From the NCBI RefSeq assembly GCF_015326965.1, contig NZ_CP017659.1:2294001-2358000 (forward strand): a stretch of 64,000 bases of DNA. The letters are read 5' to 3'. Below, piece by piece: positions 10,433-18,714 of the stretch (within the stretch, counting starts at the first letter, position 1; each line of letters opens with the position of its first letter). The notes under the pieces are model-generated. The model saw only the letters and a program-made list of their open reading frames with translations, was not told the origin of the DNA and ran no database searches. The DNA comes from Paenibacillus sp. JZ16. GTDB taxonomy: Bacteria > Bacillota > Bacilli > Paenibacillales > Paenibacillaceae. The position numbers and the translations under genes are program-made.

Positions 10433-11503
10433 CTATAGACCCGTAATGGAGCGAACAACATCATCCACGATTTTCTCGTAGGCGATCAGGCCGCTTCCCA
10501 GCCAGTATTCGTTATTCGCTTCATAGACCTGCCCGTTCTTGACGGCCGGCATGCCCTTCCAAATCGGGCTTTCCGTCATTTCCTTTAAACGCTCCGTTCC
10601 CTGATCATAGGCGTTAATGACAAAAATATAGTCCGCATCCAGCTGCGGCAGTATCTCCAGCGAGATGTTAGCTGCATTCTCGTTCTCGACCAGCTTGGAT
10701 TTGCCCAGTCCCAGGTCCTGATGGATCACAAAGCCGCAGAGATAATTTCCGCCCATCAAACTGACGCCTCTAGGTGCAAAACGAATGATGGCAACGTTCT
10801 TGTCCCCCACCACGGAACTCAGCTTAGCCTTCGCTTCACTTGCTTTTTGCTGGTAATCCTTTAGGGCGGTCTCGGCCTCGGGCGCTTTCCCAAGCAGATC
10901 CCCCAAGGTGATCAGCGATTTCTCGACATTCCCGGATGCATTTTTGAACACGTACGTTGGCGCGATTTTGGCGTACTTCTCATATGTACCGTCCGCTGCA
11001 TAAGTTTCGGTATGGAGCACGATAAGGTCCGGCTCGTAGGACATCAGAGCTTCCGGTGAAGGTAAGCCTCCTGAAAAATCAATCAGGGGAACGCCGTCCA
11101 GCTCCTGCTGCAAATAGGTGTGTCCCATCTTGCCGTTCGCCCATTGTGCAACAGGCTTCACGCCGAGTTTCAGCAAAGAGTCCTCCATGTTCGGTGCGAA
11201 CACGTTTCTCACGTCTGCCGGAATCTTCACTTCATGCCCAAGCTCATCCGTTACCGTCCGCTCCTTCTCCGCGGGCGTCTCCTCCCGGTTCGTCCCTGGT
11301 TCCTCCGTCGGCGCTTGACTGCTACCTGCCTGACCGGACGTTTCCACCGCCGCGGTCTTCGCTGCCGGCTGATCGCCGCCCGCCGCTTCGGAATCCACCT
11401 TCTCTCCACAGCCTGACAACAAGCCTATGACGATGACACAGCACGCAAGTGCTGATATTTTGATTCTCCAACTTCTTTTTCGGCGATTAAAACGTTCTGC
11501 CAC
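10433..11503 (-). CDS. FeuA-like iron-siderophore substrate-binding lipoprotein
   Basis: Iron-siderophore ABC transporter substrate-binding protein of 356 residues. A signal peptide with lipobox LLSGC (cysteine near residue 32) anchors it outside the membrane. A Glu/Thr/Pro-rich linker of about 45 residues follows, then a periplasmic-binding domain of the helical-backbone type with TDELGHEVKIPADVRNV near 87 and EANNEYWLGSGLIAYEKI near the C-terminus. The start is GTG at 11503 with GGAGGAGATACATT before it. It lies between the regulator and besA and has its own Fur box at 11520-11534. It probably binds the siderophore made by the downstream genes. Membrane permease and ATPase genes are not present in the window. 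Confidence 0.93.
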   Translation of the reverse strand: MAERFNRRKRSWRIKISALACCVIVIGLLSGCGEKVDSEAAGGDQPAAKTAAVETSGQAGSSQAPTEEPGTNREETPAEKERTVTDELGHEVKIPADVRNVFAPNMEDSLLKLGVKPVAQWANGKMGHTYLQQELDGVPLIDFSGGLPSPEALMSYEPDLIVLHTETYAADGTYEKYAKIAPTYVFKNASGNVEKSLITLGDLLGKAPEAETALKDYQQKASEAKAKLSSVVGDKNVAIIRFAPRGVSLMGGNYLCGFVIHQDLGLGKSKLVENENAANISLEILPQLDADYIFVINAYDQGTERLKEMTESPIWKGMPAVKNGQVYEANNEYWLGSGLIAYEKIVDDVVRSITGL

Positions 11504-11519
11504 AATGTATCTCCTCCTG

Positions 11520-11534
11520 TGATAATGATTCTCA
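11520..11534 (-). promoter_or_regulatory. Fur box upstream of FeuA-like gene
   Basis: The 15-mer TGATAATGATTCTCA differs from the Bacillus 7-1-7 Fur consensus TGATAATnATTATCA at a single position. It lies 17 nt upstream of the GTG start of the lipoprotein gene, a position suited to iron-dependent repression of an internal promoter. Confidence 0.85.
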
Positions 11535-11551
11535 ATTAAGTAGAGTATATA

Positions 11552-12766
11552 TTACGTGGCAAACGATTCACCATGGCTTTTATCCAGAACTCCGTTTGGA
11601 CTATCTCCTGTAAACAACAGCAATGCCTCATCCAGCATTCTCGTCACGGCAAGCGCGGAATATTCGAACCACGGATCGGACGAGATCATGTAGACGCTGC
11701 CTCGAGTGACAGCTCGGAGTGTCTGCCATTTCGCAGAATGCTGCAGTGCAAGCCAATAACGGCGTGATGTGGCTTCAGGGCATACCGCGATCAGGATGCG
11801 GTCCGGATTGAGCTGTTGCAAATCTTCCAGCGTGATCTGTTGATTACGCGTGGTATCCAGACCGGAGGCTTCCTTGAGCTGCAGATCCTGATACAGCACC
11901 TCCTCGAGTCCCCGGTTACCATATGCATACAAGCTTTGTCCATATATTCGCAGCGCTATAACACGCACGCTCCCCACGACTTGCCGCATTCGGGAGCGTG
12001 CGAACTGCACCCTTCGTTCATACTGTTCTATCCAGGATTGTGCCTGTTCTTCTTTATTCAGAAACGTTGCGATACGCTCCAGCTGCTTCCTCCACCCTGC
12101 ATGAGACGGAACAATCAAGGTAGGGGCAATATGCCCCAGCTTGGTGATTTCCTCCGGACCGAGATGGTCCATGCCAATAATAACGTCAGGCTTTGCACGG
12201 AACAGCTGCTCGATATTCTCCTCGAAGCGGCTGTCCGGATAAGGAGACGTCAGCTTCAAGCGGGACTTGATCTCCGAATGATACGCATTGTAATAAAACG
12301 GGGTCCACTTCGCATCAAGAGGCGCAGCCGCAGGAATAACATTCAGTGCTACCAACTGCCCGATGATAGAGGAGGAACAGGCCGCGATTAGCTGCCTCGA
12401 ATTTCGGGCATATTCGGACGGCGACATGCCCACCTTCTTTTTAAAAATACGGCTGAAATAGAACTCATCTTTGTAACCGACTCGCTGTGCGATGTCACGA
12501 AGCCGTTCGTCGGATTCGGCCAAATAACGCTTGGCATGATTCATACGAACATGGGTCAGGTAATCGATTGTGGTTTGGCCGAATGTCTTTTTAAATAAAT
12601 CCACAAAGTACTTAGGACAAATATTAGCCATACTGGCTAATTGGCCAATGGTAATCGCCTCTTTATAATGGCAATCTATATACTCCTTAATCTCAACCAG
12701 GCTGGTTCTCCCGTTACGATCCGAATCCGATAGGCTATCTATTTTCAGCTCTTCTTCCACACTCAT
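11552..12766 (-). CDS. Btr-like AraC regulator fused to periplasmic-binding-type domain
   Basis: Transcription regulator of 404 residues. The N-terminal part (about 20-125) holds an AraC-type double helix-turn-helix, with EITIGQLASMANICPKYF-like first helix region near 38 and RLRDIAQRVGYKDEFYFS near 87. The remainder (about 135-400) resembles an Fe-siderophore binding protein (WTPFYYNAYHSEIKSRL, KPDVIIGMDHLGPEE). This matches Bacillus Btr, which senses ferric bacillibactin and activates uptake genes, though Btr carries an additional N-terminal domain that is missing here. ATG 12766 follows AAAAAAGGAGGCAATTC. A perfect Fur box is upstream, so it should be iron-repressed and activate the operon when ligand is bound. 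Confidence 0.93.
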   Translation of the reverse strand: MSVEEELKIDSLSDSDRNGRTSLVEIKEYIDCHYKEAITIGQLASMANICPKYFVDLFKKTFGQTTIDYLTHVRMNHAKRYLAESDERLRDIAQRVGYKDEFYFSRIFKKKVGMSPSEYARNSRQLIAACSSSIIGQLVALNVIPAAAPLDAKWTPFYYNAYHSEIKSRLKLTSPYPDSRFEENIEQLFRAKPDVIIGMDHLGPEEITKLGHIAPTLIVPSHAGWRKQLERIATFLNKEEQAQSWIEQYERRVQFARSRMRQVVGSVRVIALRIYGQSLYAYGNRGLEEVLYQDLQLKEASGLDTTRNQQITLEDLQQLNPDRILIAVCPEATSRRYWLALQHSAKWQTLRAVTRGSVYMISSDPWFEYSALAVTRMLDEALLLFTGDSPNGVLDKSHGESFAT

Positions 12767-12835
12767 GAATTGCCTCCTTTTTTACGATAAAACGAGTTGC
12801 AGGCTATGCAGGCATGTTGACCAGTCTTAATTAAT

Positions 12836-12850
12836 TGATAATGATTATCA
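12836..12850 (-). promoter_or_regulatory. Perfect Fur box upstream of the Btr-like gene
   Basis: TGATAATGATTATCA is an exact match to the 7-1-7 Fur box and a perfect palindrome around the central G; the flanking TTTTCATT extends the similarity. It lies about 70 nt upstream of the regulator start and should make the whole siderophore locus iron-responsive. Confidence 0.92.
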
Positions 12851-12960
12851 TTTTCATTTATAAAAATAGCATGCCATTTCCATCGTGTCAATCCAAATTT
12901 GGAAGGAAATGCTTAACCCCATGCCCCGCGCGATACCTGTTAACAGGCTCCAATCCACGC

Positions 12961-13007
12961 AAAAAACCCGTCATCAGGCACTTTTGCCAAGTGTCCTGTG
13001 GCGGGTT
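12961..13007 (-). terminator. Rho-independent terminator of the HAD phosphatase gene
   Basis: On the minus strand AACCCGCCACAGGACAC and its near-complement AACCCGTCATCAGGCAC form a long hairpin followed by TTTTTT, about 20 nt after the gene's stop codon. It also insulates the siderophore operon. Confidence 0.85.
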
Positions 13008-13028
13008 CTCATGTATAAAATAATCGAT

Positions 13029-13829
13029 TTACGACAAGCAGTATTTCACCAATGCCTCGTGTACGCCGTCCTCGTTATTCGAGGTTGTCACCGCATTGGC
13101 TGCAGCCTTGACCTCGACCGGAGAGTTATCCATCGCAATCCCCATTCCGGCGTAGGACAGCATCGTAATATCGTTGAAATAATTGCCGATGGCAAGCACC
13201 TCGTCCGGCTCATAACCTCTTCTTGCAGCCAGCTGCTGAAGCGCACTCCCCTTGGATGCTTGGCTATGCATGAGATCGATGAAGTATTCTCCGCTTCGCA
13301 GCATGTTGAAGGGAAGAGTCCACTGACTCCAATCCGCATAGACACGGTCGATATCGGCGGATTCGCCAAAGACCGTAAATTTGACGACCGGGTCTGACAG
13401 CTCCTCCCATGACGGCAGGTTGCTTGGCAGCATCAAATAGTTCTCGTACATCGAACGAACCGGACCGGCAAGCTCCTCCACCTGGTCCACATACATCTCA
13501 AAGGCGGTGTTCACATCAAAATGCACCCCGTGCTCACGGCAGTATTGCATGAAAGGCTCAAGCTGAATCGGGTCCATGCCGAACTGATGCACGATGTTAT
13601 GGGTCTCCACTTCTACCGTTGCCGCACCATTATGACTGATAACATAACCGCCTAAACCCATGCTTTTCATAAAAGGAATCGAATTCAGCGGTCCTCTGCC
13701 TGTGCACAGTACAATTTCCACGCCTTGTTTTGCGGCTTCCATCACGGTGTTCCTCGTTTTCTCCGTGATTTCATGATCATCATTCAGCAGCGTTCCATCC
13801 ACATCAAGTGCTACCAATTTATATGCCAT
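13029..13829 (-). CDS. Cof-type HAD-family hydrolase
   Basis: Cytosolic HAD phosphatase of 266 residues, Cof/YwpJ subfamily with a C2-type cap. Seen: motif I DVDGTLLND at residues 9-17 (nucleophile Asp), motif II CTGRGP near 42, a lysine in the KGSALQQLA segment near 197, and motif IV AIGNYFNDITML near 215 supplying acidic metal ligands. Such enzymes dephosphorylate sugar phosphates, pyridoxal phosphate or FMN-like substrates; the substrate cannot be read from sequence. It starts with ATG 13829, is co-directional with the rRNA/RNA modification genes upstream, and ends at its own terminator. Confidence 0.92.
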   Translation of the reverse strand: MAYKLVALDVDGTLLNDDHEITEKTRNTVMEAAKQGVEIVLCTGRGPLNSIPFMKSMGLGGYVISHNGAATVEVETHNIVHQFGMDPIQLEPFMQYCREHGVHFDVNTAFEMYVDQVEELAGPVRSMYENYLMLPSNLPSWEELSDPVVKFTVFGESADIDRVYADWSQWTLPFNMLRSGEYFIDLMHSQASKGSALQQLAARRGYEPDEVLAIGNYFNDITMLSYAGMGIAMDNSPVEVKAAANAVTTSNNEDGVHEALVKYCLS

Positions 13830-13867
13830 TCTCCATCCATCCTTTAGTCTCTATTTCTCTATCGTAA

Positions 13868-14620
13868 TCATGCCCTTCCGATCAAAGACAGTTCATGCTC
13901 GGTCAGCTCCCGGTACGCTCCGATCTCGAGATTTTCATCCAAACGAAGTTCGCCCATGCTGACTCTTTTGAGATACACGACTTTTTTGCCAACTGCCTCA
14001 AACATCCGCTTGACCTGATGAAATTTCCCTTCATGGATCGTCAGCGAGATGCGGGACAGCTGGACTCCATCGCCTCGTTCCTCATGGGAATGGATCACCA
14101 GCTCTCCGGGCAAGGTCACGTACCCGTCATCTAAGGTAACTCCCGCAGCAAACATTCGCACGTCCTCATCGTCCACCCTGCCCTCTACCATCGCTTCATA
14201 GGTTTTCGGGATATGCTTCCGCGGCGACAGCAGCTCGTGGGCCAATTTACCGTCATTCGTAAGCAGCAGCAATCCCTCCGTATCCTTATCCAATCGGCCC
14301 ACCGGAAACGGCTCGAAGATCAGATATTCCTCATCCAGGAGATCCAGCACCGTTCGGTCACGAAGATCCTCTGTCGCCGAAATGACGCCAGGCGGTTTGT
14401 GCAGCATGAGATATATGAATTCCCGGTACTGCACGGTCTCCCCCTCAAACTCGATGATATCCGTATAAGGATCAACATGTTTACCGGGGTCCTTCATCAC
14501 CGTTCCGTTGACCACGATGCTCCCTTGTTTGGCCTTTTTCTTCAATTCGGCCCGTGAGCCGAATCCAAGATTGGATAGCACCTTGTCCAATCTTAGCGTT
14601 GTTCTGCCTTTAGCACTCAT
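13868..14620 (-). CDS. 16S/23S rRNA pseudouridine synthase (RsuA/RluB family)
   Basis: Pseudouridine synthase of 250 residues. An S4 RNA-binding domain (about 5-60: LRLDKVLSNLGFGSRAELKK) is followed by the RsuA/RluB catalytic domain with GRLDKDTEGLLLLTNDG near 105, whose Asp is the catalytic residue, and a C-terminal GKFHQVKRMFEAVGKKV segment near 190. It isomerises a uridine in rRNA; the exact site is not predictable. ATG 14620 is preferred over the in-frame ATG 18 nt upstream because GGAGGTGG lies 8 nt before it. It overlaps the stop of the upstream methyltransferase gene (ATGA), indicating coupled translation. Confidence 0.93.
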   Translation of the reverse strand: MSAKGRTTLRLDKVLSNLGFGSRAELKKKAKQGSIVVNGTVMKDPGKHVDPYTDIIEFEGETVQYREFIYLMLHKPPGVISATEDLRDRTVLDLLDEEYLIFEPFPVGRLDKDTEGLLLLTNDGKLAHELLSPRKHIPKTYEAMVEGRVDDEDVRMFAAGVTLDDGYVTLPGELVIHSHEERGDGVQLSRISLTIHEGKFHQVKRMFEAVGKKVVYLKRVSMGELRLDENLEIGAYRELTEHELSLIGRA

Positions 14621-16221
14621 ATCGATGTCCACCTCCACCCTGCCGGATACTCATTCTTCAATATTCCTGTCTGCCATTTGGCCCAACCGGCTGAATATCC
14701 GTCTATACACACTAACACATAACCCTTCGCTTCAGCACCCGATCGACGAATCACGCGCTCTTCCGGAATCGACAAGGTTTCCCCTTTCAAATACCGGACC
14801 GCTTCTCCGTCCTCGGAGGACAGGCTGACATATCGAACAGCCTCATCCGCTTGCAGCGCTGTAGCCAAGGGATGTCCAGGTACAAACCGTTCATTCTTCA
14901 ACTGTCCCATGTACCACCCGGGTCGAATCACTTTGAGCTGCTTCAGACGCTCTTCCGGCAGGGGTGATACATACACATGGTTCCCGTAGGTTACAGGATA
15001 TCCGGTCAGCTTCAAATCCAGCTGCTCGCGGATAAACGCTTGGAACCGATTAATCGAAACCGAACCCGATTGAGAATCTATTACGCTCCGGCGGGATGCC
15101 TGTTGGCGCGCTGCATCTTTACCGTATTTCCCGGGTTTACCCGGGCGCTCCTCCTTGAAAGCCGCTTTTCCTTTACGCTCACGGGGATGCTCCGCTCGGG
15201 AGGAAATAGCAAGCGATTCATTGGCCAAGGTGCCCGAATTGAATATTGGAGCTTGTTCCTGTTCAACTTCACGTTTATCCAGCTCGCCGTCCCGCTGAAG
15301 CACGGCCATGAAATGCCCTTCGCCTCTAACCTTATGCGGCCATAATCGAGCAGTACCGGCAAGCTGCTTAAGCACATCGTCCTTCACATTCCCTTCACCC
15401 GCCATCCAGTCCGTTTCTCCCGGGGAAAAGATTTCCGAATGCTCCACCGGGACCACGCGAAAATTCGGATGTTCGCTCAGAAACTCGGCAATCATCCCTT
15501 CATTCTCCTCCGGCGAGAAGGTACAGGTGGAATACACCAGCCGGCCTCCCGAGCGGAGCATGGCTGCCGCCGATTTCAGGATGTCCCGCTGCATATCCGC
15601 AAACTTGAGTGGAGAGGATTCGTCCCAGTACTTCAGCATGGACTCGTCTTTGCGAAACATCCCTTCGCCGGAACAGGGAGCATCAATCAATATTTTCGTG
15701 AAAAATTCGGGAAAAGCCCCGGCAATCCGATCCGGGTCCTCATTCAGCACCACCGCATTCCGAACGCCGTACATCTCCAGATTCTTGGCCAGTGCTTTGG
15801 TGCGATCCGGATGCAGATCATTGCTGACGAGCACTCCCTGCCCATTCAACTTCGCCGCAATCTGCGTAGATTTGCCGCCTGGAGCCGCGCACAGGTCCAG
15901 CACCAAATCCCCCGGCGTTACGCCAAGCAGTTCGACCGGAGCCATCGCGCTAGGCTCCTGGATGTAATATAATCCCGCATGATAGTAAGGATGCCGTCCC
16001 GGACGCTCCCCGGCCTGAGTATAGTAACCGGTTGAGCACCAGGGGATGGGCGCAAGGTCAAAGGGGGACAACTTCATGAATTCCTCTCTGCTGATCTTCA
16101 GCGTATTCACCCGAATGCCGGCATTCGGAGCTAGTTCGTAAGACTTCATAAAATTGTCATAGTTTTCGCCAAGCAGCGATTTCATCTTCGCCAGAAACGG
16201 CGAGGGCAGTCGTAATGCCAT
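14617..16221 (-). CDS. rsmF: RsmF/NOL1-type rRNA (cytosine-C5)-methyltransferase
   Basis: RNA m5C methyltransferase of 534 residues, RsmB/RsmF family. Seen: N-terminal PLPxPFL-like start (LRLPSPFLAKMKSLLG), SAM-binding LDLCAAPGGKSTQIA near 110, the IDAPCSGEGMFRKD segment near 180 with one catalytic cysteine, and VYSTCTFSPEENEGM near 232 with the second. A low-complexity Lys/Arg/Glu linker (about 320-385) joins a C-terminal RNA-binding part with HVYVSP and RPGWYMGQLKNERFVPGHPLA, typical of Gram-positive RsmF-like proteins. It forms a two-gene unit with the pseudouridine synthase downstream (4-nt overlap). Its rRNA target site is inferred only from family. Confidence 0.93.
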   Translation of the reverse strand: MALRLPSPFLAKMKSLLGENYDNFMKSYELAPNAGIRVNTLKISREEFMKLSPFDLAPIPWCSTGYYTQAGERPGRHPYYHAGLYYIQEPSAMAPVELLGVTPGDLVLDLCAAPGGKSTQIAAKLNGQGVLVSNDLHPDRTKALAKNLEMYGVRNAVVLNEDPDRIAGAFPEFFTKILIDAPCSGEGMFRKDESMLKYWDESSPLKFADMQRDILKSAAAMLRSGGRLVYSTCTFSPEENEGMIAEFLSEHPNFRVVPVEHSEIFSPGETDWMAGEGNVKDDVLKQLAGTARLWPHKVRGEGHFMAVLQRDGELDKREVEQEQAPIFNSGTLANESLAISSRAEHPRERKGKAAFKEERPGKPGKYGKDAARQQASRRSVIDSQSGSVSINRFQAFIREQLDLKLTGYPVTYGNHVYVSPLPEERLKQLKVIRPGWYMGQLKNERFVPGHPLATALQADEAVRYVSLSSEDGEAVRYLKGETLSIPEERVIRRSGAEAKGYVLVCIDGYSAGWAKWQTGILKNEYPAGWRWTSI

Positions 16222-16380
16222 ACAAGGTACCTACCTGTTCTGTATCGTATCGTTTGAAGTATATTTTCACTGTGCTGAAGCAGACATTCGCATGTTCCGC
16301 TTCGACTTTTAATATTGTATAATAAACTACATTAAAAAGGACAAGTCCTTATTTATTATTAATCATTAGGGGGTGGATCC

Positions 16381-16908
16381 ATGAACCGCAAAAAAAAGAA
16401 TAAATACACCGCATTATACGCCTTCGGCGGAGTCTTCGTCTTATTGATTGCTGCACTCGTTTTCTTGAACGGTCAAGGAGCAGCAAGCGAATTGTACGGC
16501 GGTAAGAAGGTCTCCAGCCTGAACCCGGCTACGCAGGAGCTCCTTAATGATCCGAACTACCAGCAAATCATTTTGCCGGATCAGCTGAAGAGCAAGGTCG
16601 ACAACAAAGAGAATTTCTTTGTGTACTTCTTTGCATCCGACTGTCCGCACTGTCGTGCGACGACCCCGGAACTGATGCCTTTGGCGGATGATGCCGGCAT
16701 TACGATGCACCAGTACAACCTTCGCGAATATCAGGAAGGCTGGAGAGAATACAACATTGAGTTCACCCCGACGCTGGTCTACTTCGAGAACGGCGCAGAG
16801 AAAGAACGCATGGTCGGCGGATTGAAACCGGAAGGTTCCAGTGAAGGCTACTCCATCGATGACTTCAAGCAATTCCTGGATAAATACAAGGGGAGCGTGA
16901 CGAAATGA
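16381..16908 (+). CDS. Membrane-anchored thioredoxin-like protein (CPHC)
   Basis: Protein of 175 residues with a Lys/Arg-rich N-terminus, one membrane helix (about 11-30: LYAFGGVFVLLIAALVFL) and an extracytoplasmic thioredoxin-like domain. The redox motif CPHC (in FFASDCPHCRATTPEL) is near residue 90 and the cis-proline loop is EFTPTLVYF near 140. GGGGGTGGATCC precedes ATG 16381. Its stop overlaps the start of the PCYCGC lipoprotein gene (ATGA), so both are made together and probably meet at the outer membrane face. It may keep cysteines of a partner reduced or oxidised; the partner is inferred only from the gene pair. Confidence 0.9.
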   Translation: MNRKKKNKYTALYAFGGVFVLLIAALVFLNGQGAASELYGGKKVSSLNPATQELLNDPNYQQIILPDQLKSKVDNKENFFVYFFASDCPHCRATTPELMPLADDAGITMHQYNLREYQEGWREYNIEFTPTLVYFENGAEKERMVGGLKPEGSSEGYSIDDFKQFLDKYKGSVTK

Positions 16909-17360
16909 ACCGCACTCGCGCCATCCTCTTTACCTTTGTCATTTCGGGCATGCTGCTGACTGCATGCGGCGGTAAAGAATCCGCTGCCGGGCATCAGCAC
17001 GGCGCCGATTCCGAACGATACGAGACAACGGCCAGCCTGACGGTGATGCCGGAGTTTCTGTCCAATTATACCGACAATACGCAAGCAACCTATGCTACGG
17101 TCGGCGAACTTGAGGACATTATCAAGGAAATCAAATGTTATTGCGGCTGCATGGACGAGGAGACCGGCTATCATGATTCCCTCCATCGCTGCTTCATCGC
17201 CGAGAATAAGGACGGCGAAGTCAAATGGACGGACCATGGCGCCCAGTGCGGCATCTGCCTGACCGAGCTGCAGGATGCCAAACGGCTTCATGACGAAGGA
17301 AAATCCGTCGAGGAAATCAAGGAGTTCATCGATAACAAATATAAAGGTACCGAATCCTGA
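16905..17360 (+). CDS. PCYCGC-motif lipoprotein
   Basis: Lipoprotein of 151 residues. The signal peptide ends in lipobox LLTAC (cysteine near 22), followed by GGKES and a His-containing HQHG stretch. The core has KCYCGCMDEETGYHDSLHRC near residue 82 and a further GAQCGICLTELQ near 119, making six conserved-type cysteines outside the lipobox. This matches the Bacillales PCYCGC family, with Lys in place of the first Pro. The function is not established; the cysteine pattern suggests metal binding or a thiol-redox role. It is translationally coupled to the upstream CPHC thioredoxin-like gene and ends at a terminator. Confidence 0.88.
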   Translation: MNRTRAILFTFVISGMLLTACGGKESAAGHQHGADSERYETTASLTVMPEFLSNYTDNTQATYATVGELEDIIKEIKCYCGCMDEETGYHDSLHRCFIAENKDGEVKWTDHGAQCGICLTELQDAKRLHDEGKSVEEIKEFIDNKYKGTES

Positions 17361-17375
17361 TCCTATAATGATCCT

Positions 17376-17428
17376 AAAAAAAGAGCTGCCCAAAAGTAGA
17401 TTACTCTACAGACAGGTAGCTCTTTTTT
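17376..17428. terminator. Bidirectional terminator between PCYCGC gene and DUF309 gene
   Basis: AAAAAGAGCTGCC pairs with GGTAGCTCTTTTTT, with A- and T-runs on both sides, between two convergent genes. Confidence 0.88.
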
Positions 17429-17443
17429 CACTTGTTCCCACAA

Positions 17444-17887
17444 TTACTTGGAATGTGCCCGCTCCGGCTTTCGCCGCTGCGGAATGTTCGGCTGGATGCG
17501 CTCCGATGCCAACTGAACTGCCTGCATAAGCTCAGTATCCCCAATTTCGATCGTCAAATCCCTGTAGGGAAACGGACGAACGTCATACGAAGATAACTGC
17601 TCGGCGTATTCCCGAACTTCGCTCACTAGCTTCCCCATCGAGATTCCCAGTTCATCGCCAGGATAACGCTCGAGGCGCGATACAGCGCTTATGAACATTT
17701 TATATGCTCCTCTAACGTTATTGTTCCGGAAATGGAAAAGCCCGACGGCTACTTGCAGAAGCCCCTTATACCTTGGATCGCGGTCCCGCGCGAGCCACAG
17801 TTCCTCTAGCACCTCATGGCATTCGAAGTAGTCTTGATCCCGGTTAAAGTAAACGAGGTAAGCGACATACAGCGGTTCATAACTCAT
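17444..17887 (-). CDS. DUF309 domain-containing protein
   Basis: Small soluble protein of 147 residues. It has the DUF309 core near the N-terminus: YFECHEVLEELWLARDRD (residues 18-36, with the conserved His, Glu and Trp) and YKGLLQVAVGLFHFRNNN near 40. The function of the family is unknown. The start overlaps the stop of the RelQ-like gene by 11 nt, so it is the last gene of a pyrD-relQ-DUF309 unit. No RBS better than the one within relQ is seen. Confidence 0.88.
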   Translation of the reverse strand: MSYEPLYVAYLVYFNRDQDYFECHEVLEELWLARDRDPRYKGLLQVAVGLFHFRNNNVRGAYKMFISAVSRLERYPGDELGISMGKLVSEVREYAEQLSSYDVRPFPYRDLTIEIGDTELMQAVQLASERIQPNIPQRRKPERAHSK

Positions 17888-18689
17888 GCTCGTTTACTTT
17901 CTTCTTGGCTTCGGCCAGCATCTCCTTCACCTCGTCCAGAAGCACCTTCATCGCATCCAGGTCATGATCCTGAAATAGCGTGTTAAACCGGCTCTGAAAA
18001 GCAATCGCCTCATTGACCAGATGAAAGAAATACAGCTTGTGAATCGCGTTCAGCACCTGTGTCGTAATATTGGAATCATCCTCGAACTGGCGCTGCGCCT
18101 CCAATATATCCTCCCGGATGCTCGACATTTCCGTATCCAGCGTATTCGCCGCTTCTCCGGCTTTCTTCAGCCGCGCCCGAATGTCATCCGGCAGACTTTC
18201 CCGGTACTTGTAGCTAAGCGAATGCTCAATCGTAGCCCAGAAATTCATGGCCAGTGTGCGGATCTGAATTTCGGCAAGCACTTTCTTTTGCCCCAGAGCC
18301 GTTTGCACCGGATACTCAATAATCATATGAAAGCTCCGATAGCCACTCTCTTTGAAATTGGTAATGTAATCTTTCTCATATAATACGGTCAGGTCTTTCC
18401 GTGCCCGGATGTATTCGGCTACCCGCCGGATATCCTCCACGAACTGACACATAATCCGAATGCCTGCGATATCCTCAATCCCGGTTTCCAACTCGTCCAT
18501 CGGCACATCGAGGCGTTTCGCCTTGTCCAGTATGCTCGAGATCCGTTTGACGCGACCCGTTACGAATTCGATCGGTGCGTATTCCTCTCTTTTTTTCAGT
18601 TCGGAACGCATCGTCTTGAATTTAACCTTCAATTCCTCAACGGTCTGCTCATACGGAAGCAAAAATGTTCCCCAGTCTCTAACGTCCAT
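17877..18689 (-). CDS. relQ: RelQ-type small alarmone synthetase with C-terminal extension
   Basis: GTP pyrophosphokinase (small alarmone synthetase) of 270 residues, making (p)ppGpp in the cytosol. It aligns well with Bacillus YjbM/RelQ: IEFVTGRVKRISSILDKAKR near 46, IEDIAGIRIMCQFVEDI near 77, ESGYRSFHMIIEYP near 120, and the catalytic EIQIRTLAMNFWATIEHSL near 146. Bacillus RelQ has about 211 residues; here a tail of about 60 residues (HKLYFFHLVNEAIAFQSRF ... EAKKKVNEHEL) is added. ATG 18689 follows ACAGGAGGCAAGGCG; the longer frame to 18770 overlaps pyrD and is unlikely. It lies 25 nt after pyrD. Confidence 0.93.
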   Translation of the reverse strand: MDVRDWGTFLLPYEQTVEELKVKFKTMRSELKKREEYAPIEFVTGRVKRISSILDKAKRLDVPMDELETGIEDIAGIRIMCQFVEDIRRVAEYIRARKDLTVLYEKDYITNFKESGYRSFHMIIEYPVQTALGQKKVLAEIQIRTLAMNFWATIEHSLSYKYRESLPDDIRARLKKAGEAANTLDTEMSSIREDILEAQRQFEDDSNITTQVLNAIHKLYFFHLVNEAIAFQSRFNTLFQDHDLDAMKVLLDEVKEMLAEAKKKVNEHEL

Positions 18690-18714
18690 CGCCTTGCCTC
18701 CTGTCTTTACCCCA

